From contig NZ_CP081485.1 of the NCBI RefSeq assembly GCF_023617305.1, forward strand, positions 1,044,501 through 1,108,500: 64,000 nt of DNA, written 5' to 3'. This DNA is from Methanobrevibacter sp. TLL-48-HuF1 (GTDB taxonomy: Archaea > Methanobacteriota > Methanobacteria > Methanobacteriales > Methanobacteriaceae). Both the position numbers and the translations under genes were made by a program. How positions within the stretch are numbered: the stretch's first letter is position 1; every line of letters starts with the position of its first letter. Of the stretch, positions 37,635-45,283 are shown one piece after another. The notes beneath the pieces were generated by a model. It ran no database searches, was not told where the DNA came from, and saw only the letters and a program-made list of their open reading frames with translations.

Positions 37635-38669
37635 TTATTCATTCCATTCAATGGTTTTGATTAATCCTACAGTTCCAGTCATCATAACATCTCCTCCGGG
37701 ACATGCATGACGCCAGTCAAGGTTAGTTTTTTCAATTAATTCTCGTTTAGGGCCGCTAACAATGACTTTTTCTAATTTGGTTATTGGATTTAGCACATGT
37801 GCTCCATGACCATGATCATTATATATTTCTTCATTTGTTATTTCTCCGCTGGCTAGTCTGTTGATGTAATTTTCCAGTGATTCACCAGTTAAGTTAGAGG
37901 TGTGATGTTCAAATAATCCCTGAATTTTACCATTTTCTATTGATGCAGCAGTAGTATGTCCGTTTCCAATATCAATAGCTATAAAACTGTTTAATTTCAA
38001 AGCTTCTTCATCATAGCACATTCCGGCTATTGAAGCAAATTTTGTATCCATTAAAAGAGGTGTTTCTTCAATGCCTTCTTTTTTAAGAGCAGATTCTACA
38101 GATTTCATTCTGGAGTAGTAATCAGGAACATTTCCGTTAAATCCAAAGCTTTCAGGTTCTACAGGTTCACTTAGTTTTTCTCTGATTTTTTCAAATCTGA
38201 AGTCCCTGTCTCCCATATTCTCATTGTATCCATGATCCTGAACAGCAATAGCTATTTTATCTATATCAAAGTCCAAATCATATCCTAATACAAATTCAGA
38301 TAACTTTTTGATGTTTATATCTCCTAAATGAATTTTAGTATATCCTTCATAGCTTTTATTTTCATCAGCTATTTTAATTCCATAGGATTTTACCTGTTCC
38401 AAGTCATCTCTTATTGTTTTAGCACATTTTGCTTCCATTACTACATCGTAACCTTTTTCCATATGTTCAAGAATGCTTCTTTTTAATTTTCCCCCGCCCA
38501 TAATTTCTCCATCAAAGTAAATGTCATTTTCAACTTCTTTAATCTGCTGGGAGATGTATAGGTGCGGTGAAGGTAAGACTAATTTAATTGAGTTTTCCAG
38601 CTCTTTTTCGTCGTTGTAAATTAGTATGTCCTGAGTCCCTGTTCCAACATCAATAGCTAAAATTTTCAT
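37635..38669 (-). CDS. DUF1786 family protein
   Basis: 344 residues. N-terminal LAIDVGTGTQDILIY and internal FIAIDIGNGHTTAASI look like the phosphate loops of the actin/ASKHA fold, matching the DUF1786 family that methanogens annotate loosely as pyruvate-formate-lyase-activating-like. No radical SAM cysteines are present, so that name would mislead. Strong motif GGDVMMTG near the end. It diverges from trpB2 across a promoter with TRP boxes, which may also affect it. Confidence 0.72.
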   Translation of the reverse strand: MKILAIDVGTGTQDILIYNDEKELENSIKLVLPSPHLYISQQIKEVENDIYFDGEIMGGGKLKRSILEHMEKGYDVVMEAKCAKTIRDDLEQVKSYGIKIADENKSYEGYTKIHLGDINIKKLSEFVLGYDLDFDIDKIAIAVQDHGYNENMGDRDFRFEKIREKLSEPVEPESFGFNGNVPDYYSRMKSVESALKKEGIEETPLLMDTKFASIAGMCYDEEALKLNSFIAIDIGNGHTTAASIENGKIQGLFEHHTSNLTGESLENYINRLASGEITNEEIYNDHGHGAHVLNPITKLEKVIVSGPKRELIEKTNLDWRHACPGGDVMMTGTVGLIKTIEWNE

Positions 38670-38706
38670 ATTTTTAAATAGGTTTTTATTCTATTAAAAT
38701 ATTGAT

Positions 38707-38742
38707 TGTACAAAACTGTACACTAAAGTTTTAAATAGTACA
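38707..38742. promoter_or_regulatory. TRP boxes (TrpY-type operators) at the trpB2 promoter
   Basis: TGTACA at 38707-38712 and at 38717-38722, spaced 10 bp apart, and AGTACA at 38737-38742, surround a TATA-like TTTTAAATA (38729-38737). In Methanothermobacter the repressor TrpY binds TGTACA boxes and controls the trp operon and trpB2; the sites here match that. trpY is not in the window. Confidence 0.75.
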
Positions 38743-38759
38743 TTAACTAATTTATTAAT

Positions 38760-40061
38760 ATGAATTATAAAATCGTATTATCATCTGAAGATGTGCCAAA
38801 AAAATGGTACAATATTAACGCTGATTTACCTTGCGAACTTCCAATGCCAAAAAACAGTGAAGGAAAAGACCAGATTGGAGATTTGCAAAAAGCATTTACA
38901 AAAGCAGCACTGGAACAAGAGTTTGCAACTGAAAGATATATTAAAATTCCACAAAAAGTAAGGGAATTATACATGCAGATGGGAAGGCCAACTCCTTTAT
39001 TTAGAGCTAGGCGTCTTGAAGAAAAATTAAACACTCCTGCTAAAATCTATTACAAAAGGGAAGATACCTCTCCTACAGGATCACATAAATTAAACAGTGC
39101 AATTCCTCAGGCATACTTTGCTAAAAAAGAAGGTGTTGAAAGATTAACAACAGAAACAGGTGCAGGGCAATGGGGAACTGCCTTGTCACTTGCCTGTTCA
39201 TTACTTGATTTGGACTGTACTGTATACATGGTTAAAGTATCATTTAACCAAAAACCGGACAGGAAAAACATAATGAATATTTATGGCGGCGAAGTATTTG
39301 CCTCCCCAAGTGAAAATACAGAATTTGGACGTAAAGTATTAGCTGAAAACCCTGACCATGTAGGATCACTTGGAATAGCTATTTCAGAAGCAATGGAAGA
39401 AGCTCTCAACAATGACAATGTAAAATACACTTTAGGCAGTGTGTTGAATCATGTAATGTTACATCAGACTGTCATCGGTCAGGAACTTAAAACACAACTG
39501 GAAATAGCTAATGAAGAACCGGACACTATGATTGCATGTGTTGGCGGAGGAAGTAACTTTGCAGGTGCTTTATATCCGTTTATCAAAGATAAACTTGATG
39601 GAAACAGTGATACTGAATTTATTGCAGTAGAACCAAGTGCATGCCCAACATTAACTGAAGGTAAATATGAATATGACTTTGGAGATTCCAATGGATTTAC
39701 TCCGCTTCTTAAAATGTATACCTTAGGTCATGACTTTGTAGCACCTTCTGTACATGCCGGAGGTTTAAGATATCATGGAATGTGTCCACAAATCTCATTA
39801 CTTGCACATGAAGGATATATTAATCCTGTAACCGCTCATCAAAGAGATGTATTTAATGCAGGAATTCAATTTGCCAAATGTGAAGGAATAGTTCCGGCAC
39901 CAGAAACTACTCATGCAATTAAGGCAGGTATTGATGAAGCTATTAAATGCAGACAAACAGGAGAAGAAAAAACCATTGTTATTAACTTTTCAGGTCATGG
40001 TATGTTGGATTTAAAAGGTTATGCAAACTACTTCTCTGGTGAAATGCCAAACAGTAAATAG
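38760..40061 (+). CDS. trpB2: Tryptophan synthase beta chain, TrpB2 type
   Basis: 433 residues, longer than classical TrpB (about 400) with an extended N-terminus (VPKKWYNINADLPCELP). PLP Lys in SPTGSHKLNSA, then ETGAGQWGTALSLACSLL, VGGGSNFAG and HGMCPQISLLAHEGY. TrpB2 enzymes lack the alpha-subunit interface and salvage indole or serine. No Shine-Dalgarno: the ATG follows TTAATAT and the TATA element ends 23 bp upstream, so the message is probably leaderless. Confidence 0.9.
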   Translation: MNYKIVLSSEDVPKKWYNINADLPCELPMPKNSEGKDQIGDLQKAFTKAALEQEFATERYIKIPQKVRELYMQMGRPTPLFRARRLEEKLNTPAKIYYKREDTSPTGSHKLNSAIPQAYFAKKEGVERLTTETGAGQWGTALSLACSLLDLDCTVYMVKVSFNQKPDRKNIMNIYGGEVFASPSENTEFGRKVLAENPDHVGSLGIAISEAMEEALNNDNVKYTLGSVLNHVMLHQTVIGQELKTQLEIANEEPDTMIACVGGGSNFAGALYPFIKDKLDGNSDTEFIAVEPSACPTLTEGKYEYDFGDSNGFTPLLKMYTLGHDFVAPSVHAGGLRYHGMCPQISLLAHEGYINPVTAHQRDVFNAGIQFAKCEGIVPAPETTHAIKAGIDEAIKCRQTGEEKTIVINFSGHGMLDLKGYANYFSGEMPNSK

Positions 40062-40086
40062 AGTTGAGATTAATTCTCTACTCTAT
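40058..40086 (+). terminator. Hairpin terminator after trpB2
   Basis: ATAGAGT, one mismatch, GAGA, loop TTAA, TCTC, mismatch, ACTCTAT pair into a stem spanning the stop codon. It lies between convergent genes. The T tract after it is weak. Confidence 0.5.
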
Positions 40087-40367
40087 TAATTTGAAAGTAT
40101 TCCGTAAAATACTATTTGGAATATTATACAGTACAAACTTTCTAAAAGCAACCAGTATTCCTCATATTTTTGATATTTTTTGTTAAATGGTTTAATTTTA
40201 GAATATATTGTGAATATTATCATTGATAGGAATGGAATCATCAGTATAAACTTGGTATATGTATTGTTTATATCTATGTTAAATAATCTCATTATGATCA
40301 TGTAGCTATATTGTATTATTAGCATAGTATATAATATTTTGAGATATTTTAGTTCTATATTTTTCAT
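40086..40367 (-). CDS. Small hypothetical membrane protein
   Basis: 93 residues, with three hydrophobic helices (about 10-27, 40-55 and 72-90) separated by short basic loops (YSKIKPFNKKYQKYEEY). It has no recognisable motif. It is separated by 12 bases from the following hypothetical gene on the same strand, and the two may be cotranscribed. Function unknown. Confidence 0.45.
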   Translation of the reverse strand: MKNIELKYLKILYTMLIIQYSYMIIMRLFNIDINNTYTKFILMIPFLSMIIFTIYSKIKPFNKKYQKYEEYWLLLESLYCIIFQIVFYGILSN

Positions 40368-40379
40368 ATTTATTCACCA

Positions 40380-40721
40380 TTATCTAAGAGCATTATATCC
40401 TAAATAATCCCATGCATCTATTTTGTCATGTTTAAAATAGGAATATGTTTCATTTCTATCCATTTTTCTTGCTCCATTTTTGCCGTTAATATAAATAGCA
40501 TTATCTCTATCTAATCTACCATCACTTAAAACTGGAACTTCAATAAATGCTTCATATCCATTATTATCTTTAAAACAAAAGGTTTTTGTTCTATCTTGAA
40601 TCAGAGATGGATGATAACTGAAGTATTGCCAAGTATCCATAGGTTTTAAATCATTTCTCACTTGAACAGTAAATTCACCATATCCTATCATTAAACTAAC
40701 TGCTGATTCTATTGCCTCCAA
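40380..40721 (-). CDS. Hypothetical soluble protein, 113 residues
   Basis: Mostly beta-strand with aromatic residues (TWQYFSYHPSLIQDRTKTFCFKDNNGYEAFIEVPVLSDGR) and a charged C-terminal helix. No signal peptide, no motif I recognise. The start is uncertain, as no Shine-Dalgarno is evident. It pairs with the small membrane protein downstream. Confidence 0.4.
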   Translation of the reverse strand: MEAIESAVSLMIGYGEFTVQVRNDLKPMDTWQYFSYHPSLIQDRTKTFCFKDNNGYEAFIEVPVLSDGRLDRDNAIYINGKNGARKMDRNETYSYFKHDKIDAWDYLGYNALR

Positions 40722-40817
40722 AATAGATGTACAACTTCTGTAGACATAATGCTGAATGTATCTTTGTTTTTTAGTATTGTAAAATTATTATTGATTATGG
40801 AGTTGTATAATGATTCT

Positions 40818-40949
40818 AAAGAACAGTTACTTGAATTTCCCGTAACTTAATGCTATATTTTCTAATTTGGATAATGCTAATGAATTAAGACAAAATTAAT
40901 TTCATGTAATATTTGTTTTGTTGATTTATAAATTTTTTCAATTACATTT
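40818..40949 (+). pseudogene. Possible decayed coding remnant
   Basis: Reading in changing frames gives MELYNDSKEQLLEFPVT, stop, then LNAIFSNLDNANELRQN, stop, then FHVIFVLLIYKFFQLHFIYN. The amino-acid composition looks like coding sequence rather than random AT-rich DNA, but I cannot name the family. Confidence 0.25.
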
Positions 40950-41320
40950 TATTTATAATTTATAACTTATAACTAAAAACTTATAACTAATAACTACTAA
41001 CTATTAACTTATTTCTTATTCTTTATAAGTTATCACTTAAAATATCTAACTTATAACTTATTCCTTAAAACGTAGAATTTATAAGATAGAAGTTATAAAA
41101 TATAACTTATACATTAAACCTTTTAACTTAAAACTTATCTCTTTTAAGTTATGAGGTATAAGTTATTAATTAAAAGTTATCTCTTTTAACTTATTTCTTA
41201 AAAGTTATATCCTATAAGTTATTTCTTAAAAGTTAAAACTTATTTCTAATAACTTAGAAGTTATCTCTTGTAAGATATAACTTAAAACTTATTTCTAATA
41301 ACTTAAAACTTATCATTTAT
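40950..41320. repeat. Strictly 7-bp-phased tandem array upstream of parA
   Basis: From 40950 to 41320 the DNA can be cut into 53 heptamers with no insertion or deletion. Exact AACTTAT occurs at 40964, 40978, 41006, 41048, 41055, 41104, 41132, 41188, 41237, 41286 and 41307. AAGTTAT occurs at 41027, 41090, 41146, 41160, 41174, 41202, 41216 and 41258. Every interval between these is a multiple of 7. Other heptamers are relatives (AACTTAA, TTCTTAA, TTCTAAT, CTCTTTT). A 24-bp stretch at 41233-41256 recurs exactly at 41282-41305. The ribosome site AAGGAGA (41321-41327) follows. Likely a protein-binding site; the first choice is the centromere of the ParA system. Confidence 0.9.
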
Positions 41321-41335
41321 AAGGAGAATTAACTA

Positions 41336-42112
41336 ATGAGTGAAATAATAGCTGTAATGAATCAAAAAGGAGGCTGTGGAAAGACTACAACTGTAGTTAA
41401 TACAGCAACTTCACTAGCTGTAATGGGTAAAACTGTTTTGGTAATTGATATGGATCCTCAAGGTAATGCAACTACCAGCTTTGGGATTGATAAAACAAAA
41501 TTAGAAAATACAATTTATGATGCAATTATTGGGGATGTAAGTGTTAAAAAAGTAACAATCCCTACATTTATCAAGAATTTATTTATTATCCCAAGTAATA
41601 TTTCATTAAGTGGAGCAGGTGTTGAATTAAGCAAAAAGGAAAATTATCATATTGTTTTAAAGGAAACTCTTAAGGAATTGCCTCCTTTGTTTGACTATAT
41701 TTTTATTGATTTGCCTCCTTCTTTAGGTGTTATAACAGTTAATGCATTAGTTGCAGCAGACAGTGTACTTATACCTATTCAGGCAGAATATTATGCATTG
41801 GAAGGAGTAGCTGATTTAATTAATACTATTAACTTAGTTAAAAAAAGACTTAGAACACCTGTTCCGATTAAAGGTATTCTTCTGACATTATATGATAAAA
41901 GAACAAGACTTAGTAAAGATGTCTACAAAGAACTTAAGAATCATTTTGGAAGTACAAATCTATTATTTAACACAGTGATTCCAAGAAATATCAGATTAGC
42001 TGAAGCTCCAAGTTATGGTAAACCTTGTTTAATTTATGATTCTGAAAGTACAGGTACAAAAGCTTATTTAAGTTTAGCTAAAGAAATTATAGAACGGGAT
42101 GGAGGTAATTAG
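41336..42112 (+). CDS. parA: ParA/Soj-type partition ATPase
   Basis: 258 residues. Deviant Walker A with the signature Lys: NQKGGCGKTTTVVN (residues 9-22); Walker A' VLVIDMDPQGNATTSFG; Walker B YIFIDLPPSLGVIT; later SVLIPIQAEYYALEGV and PRNIRLAEAPSYGKP, all as in bacterial Soj/ParA. There is no N-terminal helix-turn-helix, so this is the short, chromosomal or type Ib kind, which binds DNA non-specifically as an ATP dimer and is released by a ParB-like partner. A heptamer array lies directly upstream and a ParB-like gene begins at the next base. Ribosome site AAGGAGA precedes the ATG. Confidence 0.93.
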   Translation: MSEIIAVMNQKGGCGKTTTVVNTATSLAVMGKTVLVIDMDPQGNATTSFGIDKTKLENTIYDAIIGDVSVKKVTIPTFIKNLFIIPSNISLSGAGVELSKKENYHIVLKETLKELPPLFDYIFIDLPPSLGVITVNALVAADSVLIPIQAEYYALEGVADLINTINLVKKRLRTPVPIKGILLTLYDKRTRLSKDVYKELKNHFGSTNLLFNTVIPRNIRLAEAPSYGKPCLIYDSESTGTKAYLSLAKEIIERDGGN

Positions 42113-42832
42113 ATGGCTAAAAAATCAACAGGTTTAGGGAAAGGATTAGATTCTTTAATTCCTGATTTTTATGATGAAGACTTTGACAGTAATTCTGCAG
42201 TATCTCTGGAAGACATGTTAAGTGAAGATGAAAAACAAGAAGAATCTAGTGAAGATATTGTAGAAAATATTGATGAAGATGATTCTTCTAGTGAAGAATC
42301 TGCAGAAGAAAGTCCTGAAAATGATGAATCTAATGAAGAAATTGTAGAAGAAGCTGCTGAAAATGAGGAGTCTAGTGAGGAAATTGTAGAAGATACGAAA
42401 TCTCTTGATGATGATACTTCTGAAGAAGATGAAACTGGTGAAGATATTGTAGATAATCAAGAAGATATTGTAGAGGAAGATGAAAATCAACAAATAGATA
42501 ATGAGGAAGAGGATAGCGATGAGGATGTCAACCAAGAGGAAGTTGAAGATATTGAAACATCATCCGAAGACTTATCTGGCAGTGAAAGTGATGAAGAAAG
42601 CATACAAAATCAAAAAGAACAGGAAAAAATCTTAGAGAATGTAGCTGAAGTTAAAGAGATAGTTGATAAAAATCCAAGAATTACTTTATGGTCTTCACAA
42701 TCTGCAGCAGTATTTAGATATTTAAGAAAAACAGAACCTGAATTTAGTATTAGTAAAGAGGCTTCAGTTTTAATTGATGAAGCAGTTTCTAAAAAATATC
42801 CTGAGATTTGGGAATTATTCGAAGATATCTAA
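42113..42832 (+). CDS. Acidic protein with ParB N-terminal ParA-binding motif
   Basis: 239 residues. It begins AKKSTGLGKGLDSLIPD, which is the conserved N-terminal peptide by which bacterial ParB contacts ParA (GLGRGLDALIP). Residues about 20-170 are a Glu/Asp/Ser-rich, presumably disordered region with several E-D/E-I-V-E repeats. The last 65 residues form a separate basic-to-neutral domain (PRITLWSSQSAAVFRYLRKT to YPEIWELFEDI), possibly ribbon-helix-helix or histone-like, which could bind the array. No ParB CTPase or Spo0J helix-turn-helix domain is present. It abuts parA with no gap and overlaps a convergent radical SAM gene by 18 bp. Confidence 0.75.
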   Translation: MAKKSTGLGKGLDSLIPDFYDEDFDSNSAVSLEDMLSEDEKQEESSEDIVENIDEDDSSSEESAEESPENDESNEEIVEEAAENEESSEEIVEDTKSLDDDTSEEDETGEDIVDNQEDIVEEDENQQIDNEEEDSDEDVNQEEVEDIETSSEDLSGSESDEESIQNQKEQEKILENVAEVKEIVDKNPRITLWSSQSAAVFRYLRKTEPEFSISKEASVLIDEAVSKKYPEIWELFEDI

Positions 42833-43933
42833 ACTAGGCTGATATTCTCCGTCTAATTTAATGTATTTTTCAGCTCTATTTACAGCTATTCCTAATCTTT
42901 TCAATTCTTCTTTTTTTGTAAATCTGTATTTTTTTCTAATAGAAATTATTTTTTTAGCTGATTTTACACCAATGCCCGGAACTCTTATCAGGTCAATAAA
43001 TGGTGCACTATTAATTTCTACAGGAAATATATTCATATTATTTGCAGCTAAAATTTTAGGATCAGTATCTAAGGATAATCTGTCATCATCTTCAAATACT
43101 AATTCTTTAAGTTTGTAATTATAATCATTTAATAAACTGTCTGCATTGTAAAGCTTACCTACTCTTTGACTACTGCAGCTGTCTTTTTTTTCAAATTCAG
43201 TACCTTCAATAGGTGTAAATCCACTGTAATATGCACTATGCAATTTGGAATTCTTGTATATTTTATCTATTCTATGTAGAATTTCTCTGTCTGTTTCGTT
43301 ATTTGCACCGATAATTAACTGTGTAGTATGAGTAGAATTTGGATATGTTGTAGAACTGTTTTCCAGTGAATCTATCCAATGTAATCTTTTCAGTATATCT
43401 TTTTTATAATCCTTTGTAGATGACAGTTCAGCCAAACCGCTTGGTGTAGCAGCTTCAATATTAATACTGACTCTATTAGCTAGTGCCATAGCTCTTTTAA
43501 TAGAATCTTTTGATGCTCCAGGAACAATTTTTAGATGTATATAATCATCGTAACCATAATCTTTTCTAAGACATCTGCAGGTTTCTATTGTTTTTTCCAT
43601 TGTAGAATCTTCATTGTCTGCAATACCTGAACTTAGAAACAGACCATTTACAAGACCTTTATTGTAGTATGTCATAAAAGCTTTAGCTAGTTCTTCAGGT
43701 TTTAACTCTAATCTGGTGAAAGTTCTTTTAGACTGATTAATGCAGTATTTACAGTCATTTTTACATTTGTTTGTAAGCAGTGTTTTAAATAATGGTATTT
43801 GACATCCATTATGACCTGTAGCATGGTATATTCCAGGCAGATTTACTTGTGATGATTTTTGATGATTTACATAATCACATAAATCATACTGAGCAGAGTC
43901 AGTTAAAACTTTCATCTTATGTAAAGTGGACAT
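42815..43933 (-). CDS. Radical SAM protein with helix-hairpin-helix, putative DNA modification/repair
   Basis: 372 residues. Radical SAM cluster in LLTNKCKNDCKYCINQS (Cys-x3-Cys-x2-Cys), a partial barrel with VNGLFLSSGIADNEDSTMEKTIE and LKIVPGASKDSIKRAM, and a C-terminal helix-hairpin-helix (RVPGIGVKSAKKIISIRKKYRF). It matches the family annotated 'putative DNA modification/repair radical SAM protein'; in bacteria the neighbour is a uracil-DNA glycosylase-like protein, absent here. No Shine-Dalgarno; TATATAATAATTAAT precedes the ATG. Confidence 0.85.
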   Translation of the reverse strand: MSTLHKMKVLTDSAQYDLCDYVNHQKSSQVNLPGIYHATGHNGCQIPLFKTLLTNKCKNDCKYCINQSKRTFTRLELKPEELAKAFMTYYNKGLVNGLFLSSGIADNEDSTMEKTIETCRCLRKDYGYDDYIHLKIVPGASKDSIKRAMALANRVSINIEAATPSGLAELSSTKDYKKDILKRLHWIDSLENSSTTYPNSTHTTQLIIGANNETDREILHRIDKIYKNSKLHSAYYSGFTPIEGTEFEKKDSCSSQRVGKLYNADSLLNDYNYKLKELVFEDDDRLSLDTDPKILAANNMNIFPVEINSAPFIDLIRVPGIGVKSAKKIISIRKKYRFTKKEELKRLGIAVNRAEKYIKLDGEYQPSLDIFE

Positions 43934-43979
43934 GATTAATTATTATATATTAGTTATAATTAATGCTTTTGGCAAGCAT

Positions 43980-44023
43980 ATGAAAAATAAAAAATAAACC
44001 AGACTATTTATTTAATCTGGTTT
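43980..44023 (-). terminator. Hairpin terminator of hisD
   Basis: On the minus strand AACCAGA pairs with TCTGGTT around the hisD stop codon (43997-44023) and is followed by TTATTTTTTATTTTTC. Confidence 0.6.
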
Positions 44024-45278
44024 TGATTGAGTCAACATGTGCAAATAATCCTTCATATTCAGCTATTGGGATACAGGTCTTAGATATTTTTTCCAAACCT
44101 TCTTGTGTGATTTTTTGAACTGTTGGTTTTTTAATAAATGATTCTGTAGACAATCCGGAATACATTTTAGCTCCTCCACCAGTTGGAAGAACATGGTTAG
44201 TTCCGGATCCATAATCTCCACATGCAACCGGAGAATATTTGCCTAAGAATATTGATCCTGCATTATTTATTTTACTTAATACCCCTTCGTCATCTTTTGT
44301 CATAATAACTAAGTGTTCCGGAGCATATTCATTTGTAACATATATTGCATCTTCAAAGTTTTCAGTAAGAATAATTTTTCCACTGTTAGCTAGAGCTTCT
44401 TTTATGATTTCAGATCTTGGAGCATCTTCGGTTTTTTTATCTACAATTTCTGAAATATCTTCAGCTAATTTTTCATCATCTGTTACAAAAAAACATGACG
44501 CTTTAGGGTCGTGTTCTGCTTGTGATAATATGTCTGTAGCAATATATTCTGCATTAGCTGTTTTATCTGCAAGTATCAGCACTTCAGATGGTCCTGCTGG
44601 AAACTCAATATCTACTTGACCAAATACTAATTTTTTAGCAGCTGTTACGAAAATATTTCCGGGACCTACAATTTTTTCAACTTTAGGAACACTTTCAGTA
44701 CTATAAGCCATAGCTCCAATAGCCTGAGCTCCTCCTACTTTATATATTTCATCTGCTCCAGCTAAATGAGCAGCTACTAAAATTGCATTACCTATTTTAC
44801 CGTCTTTTTGTGGTGGTGAACAGCAGATAATTTTTTTAACTCCAGCTATTTTTGCAGGAATTACAGTCATTAAAATTGTAGACGGATAAGCTGCTCTTCC
44901 TCCGGGAATATAACATCCAACACTGTTTATTGGCCTTACAATCTGTCCGGCAGTTATTCCTTCCCTAACTTCAATATTCCATTCTTCAGGAATTTCTTTT
45001 TTATGAAATTTTTCAATATTTGCAGCTGCTTTTTTTAGAGCTTCCAATAAAGTATCATCTATTGTATCATAAGCTTCTTTTATTTCTTCATCTGTAACTT
45101 TTAAATTATCTATTGTGACTTTGTCGAATTTTTGTGTATAATCTTTCAATGCCTGATCTTTGTTTTGCCTGACATTTTTTAGAATATCAGATACAGCATC
45201 TAAAACATTGTTTACATCTTCTTCTGATCTTTTAACAGTTTGTGATAAATCAATATCATCATATCTTAAAAGTTCCAT
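44004..45278 (-). CDS. hisD: Histidinol dehydrogenase
   Basis: 424 residues. Two-step NAD-dependent oxidation of histidinol to histidine. Seen: VGCYIPGGRAAYPST, VGGAQAIGAMAYSTESVPKVEKIVGPGN, FPAGPSEVLILAD, ILSQAEHDPKAS with zinc ligands, YAPEHLVI and GDYGSGTNHVLPTGGGAKMYSGLS. A GAGGTAATTTAG ribosome site precedes the ATG. It follows ilvD by only 5 bp, so histidine and branched-chain genes are cotranscribed. Confidence 0.95.
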   Translation of the reverse strand: MELLRYDDIDLSQTVKRSEEDVNNVLDAVSDILKNVRQNKDQALKDYTQKFDKVTIDNLKVTDEEIKEAYDTIDDTLLEALKKAAANIEKFHKKEIPEEWNIEVREGITAGQIVRPINSVGCYIPGGRAAYPSTILMTVIPAKIAGVKKIICCSPPQKDGKIGNAILVAAHLAGADEIYKVGGAQAIGAMAYSTESVPKVEKIVGPGNIFVTAAKKLVFGQVDIEFPAGPSEVLILADKTANAEYIATDILSQAEHDPKASCFFVTDDEKLAEDISEIVDKKTEDAPRSEIIKEALANSGKIILTENFEDAIYVTNEYAPEHLVIMTKDDEGVLSKINNAGSIFLGKYSPVACGDYGSGTNHVLPTGGGAKMYSGLSTESFIKKPTVQKITQEGLEKISKTCIPIAEYEGLFAHVDSIKTRLNK

Positions 45279-45283
45279 CTAAA

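Noticed and set aside
40950-41320. Could the array be a CRISPR?
   Set aside because: Units are 7 bp with no spacers, and no cas gene is present.
42218-42535. Phe/Ile-rich minus-strand reading frame inside the ParB-like gene
   Set aside because: Mirror image of the acidic repeat region; hydrophobic only because GAA/GAT complement to TTC/ATC.
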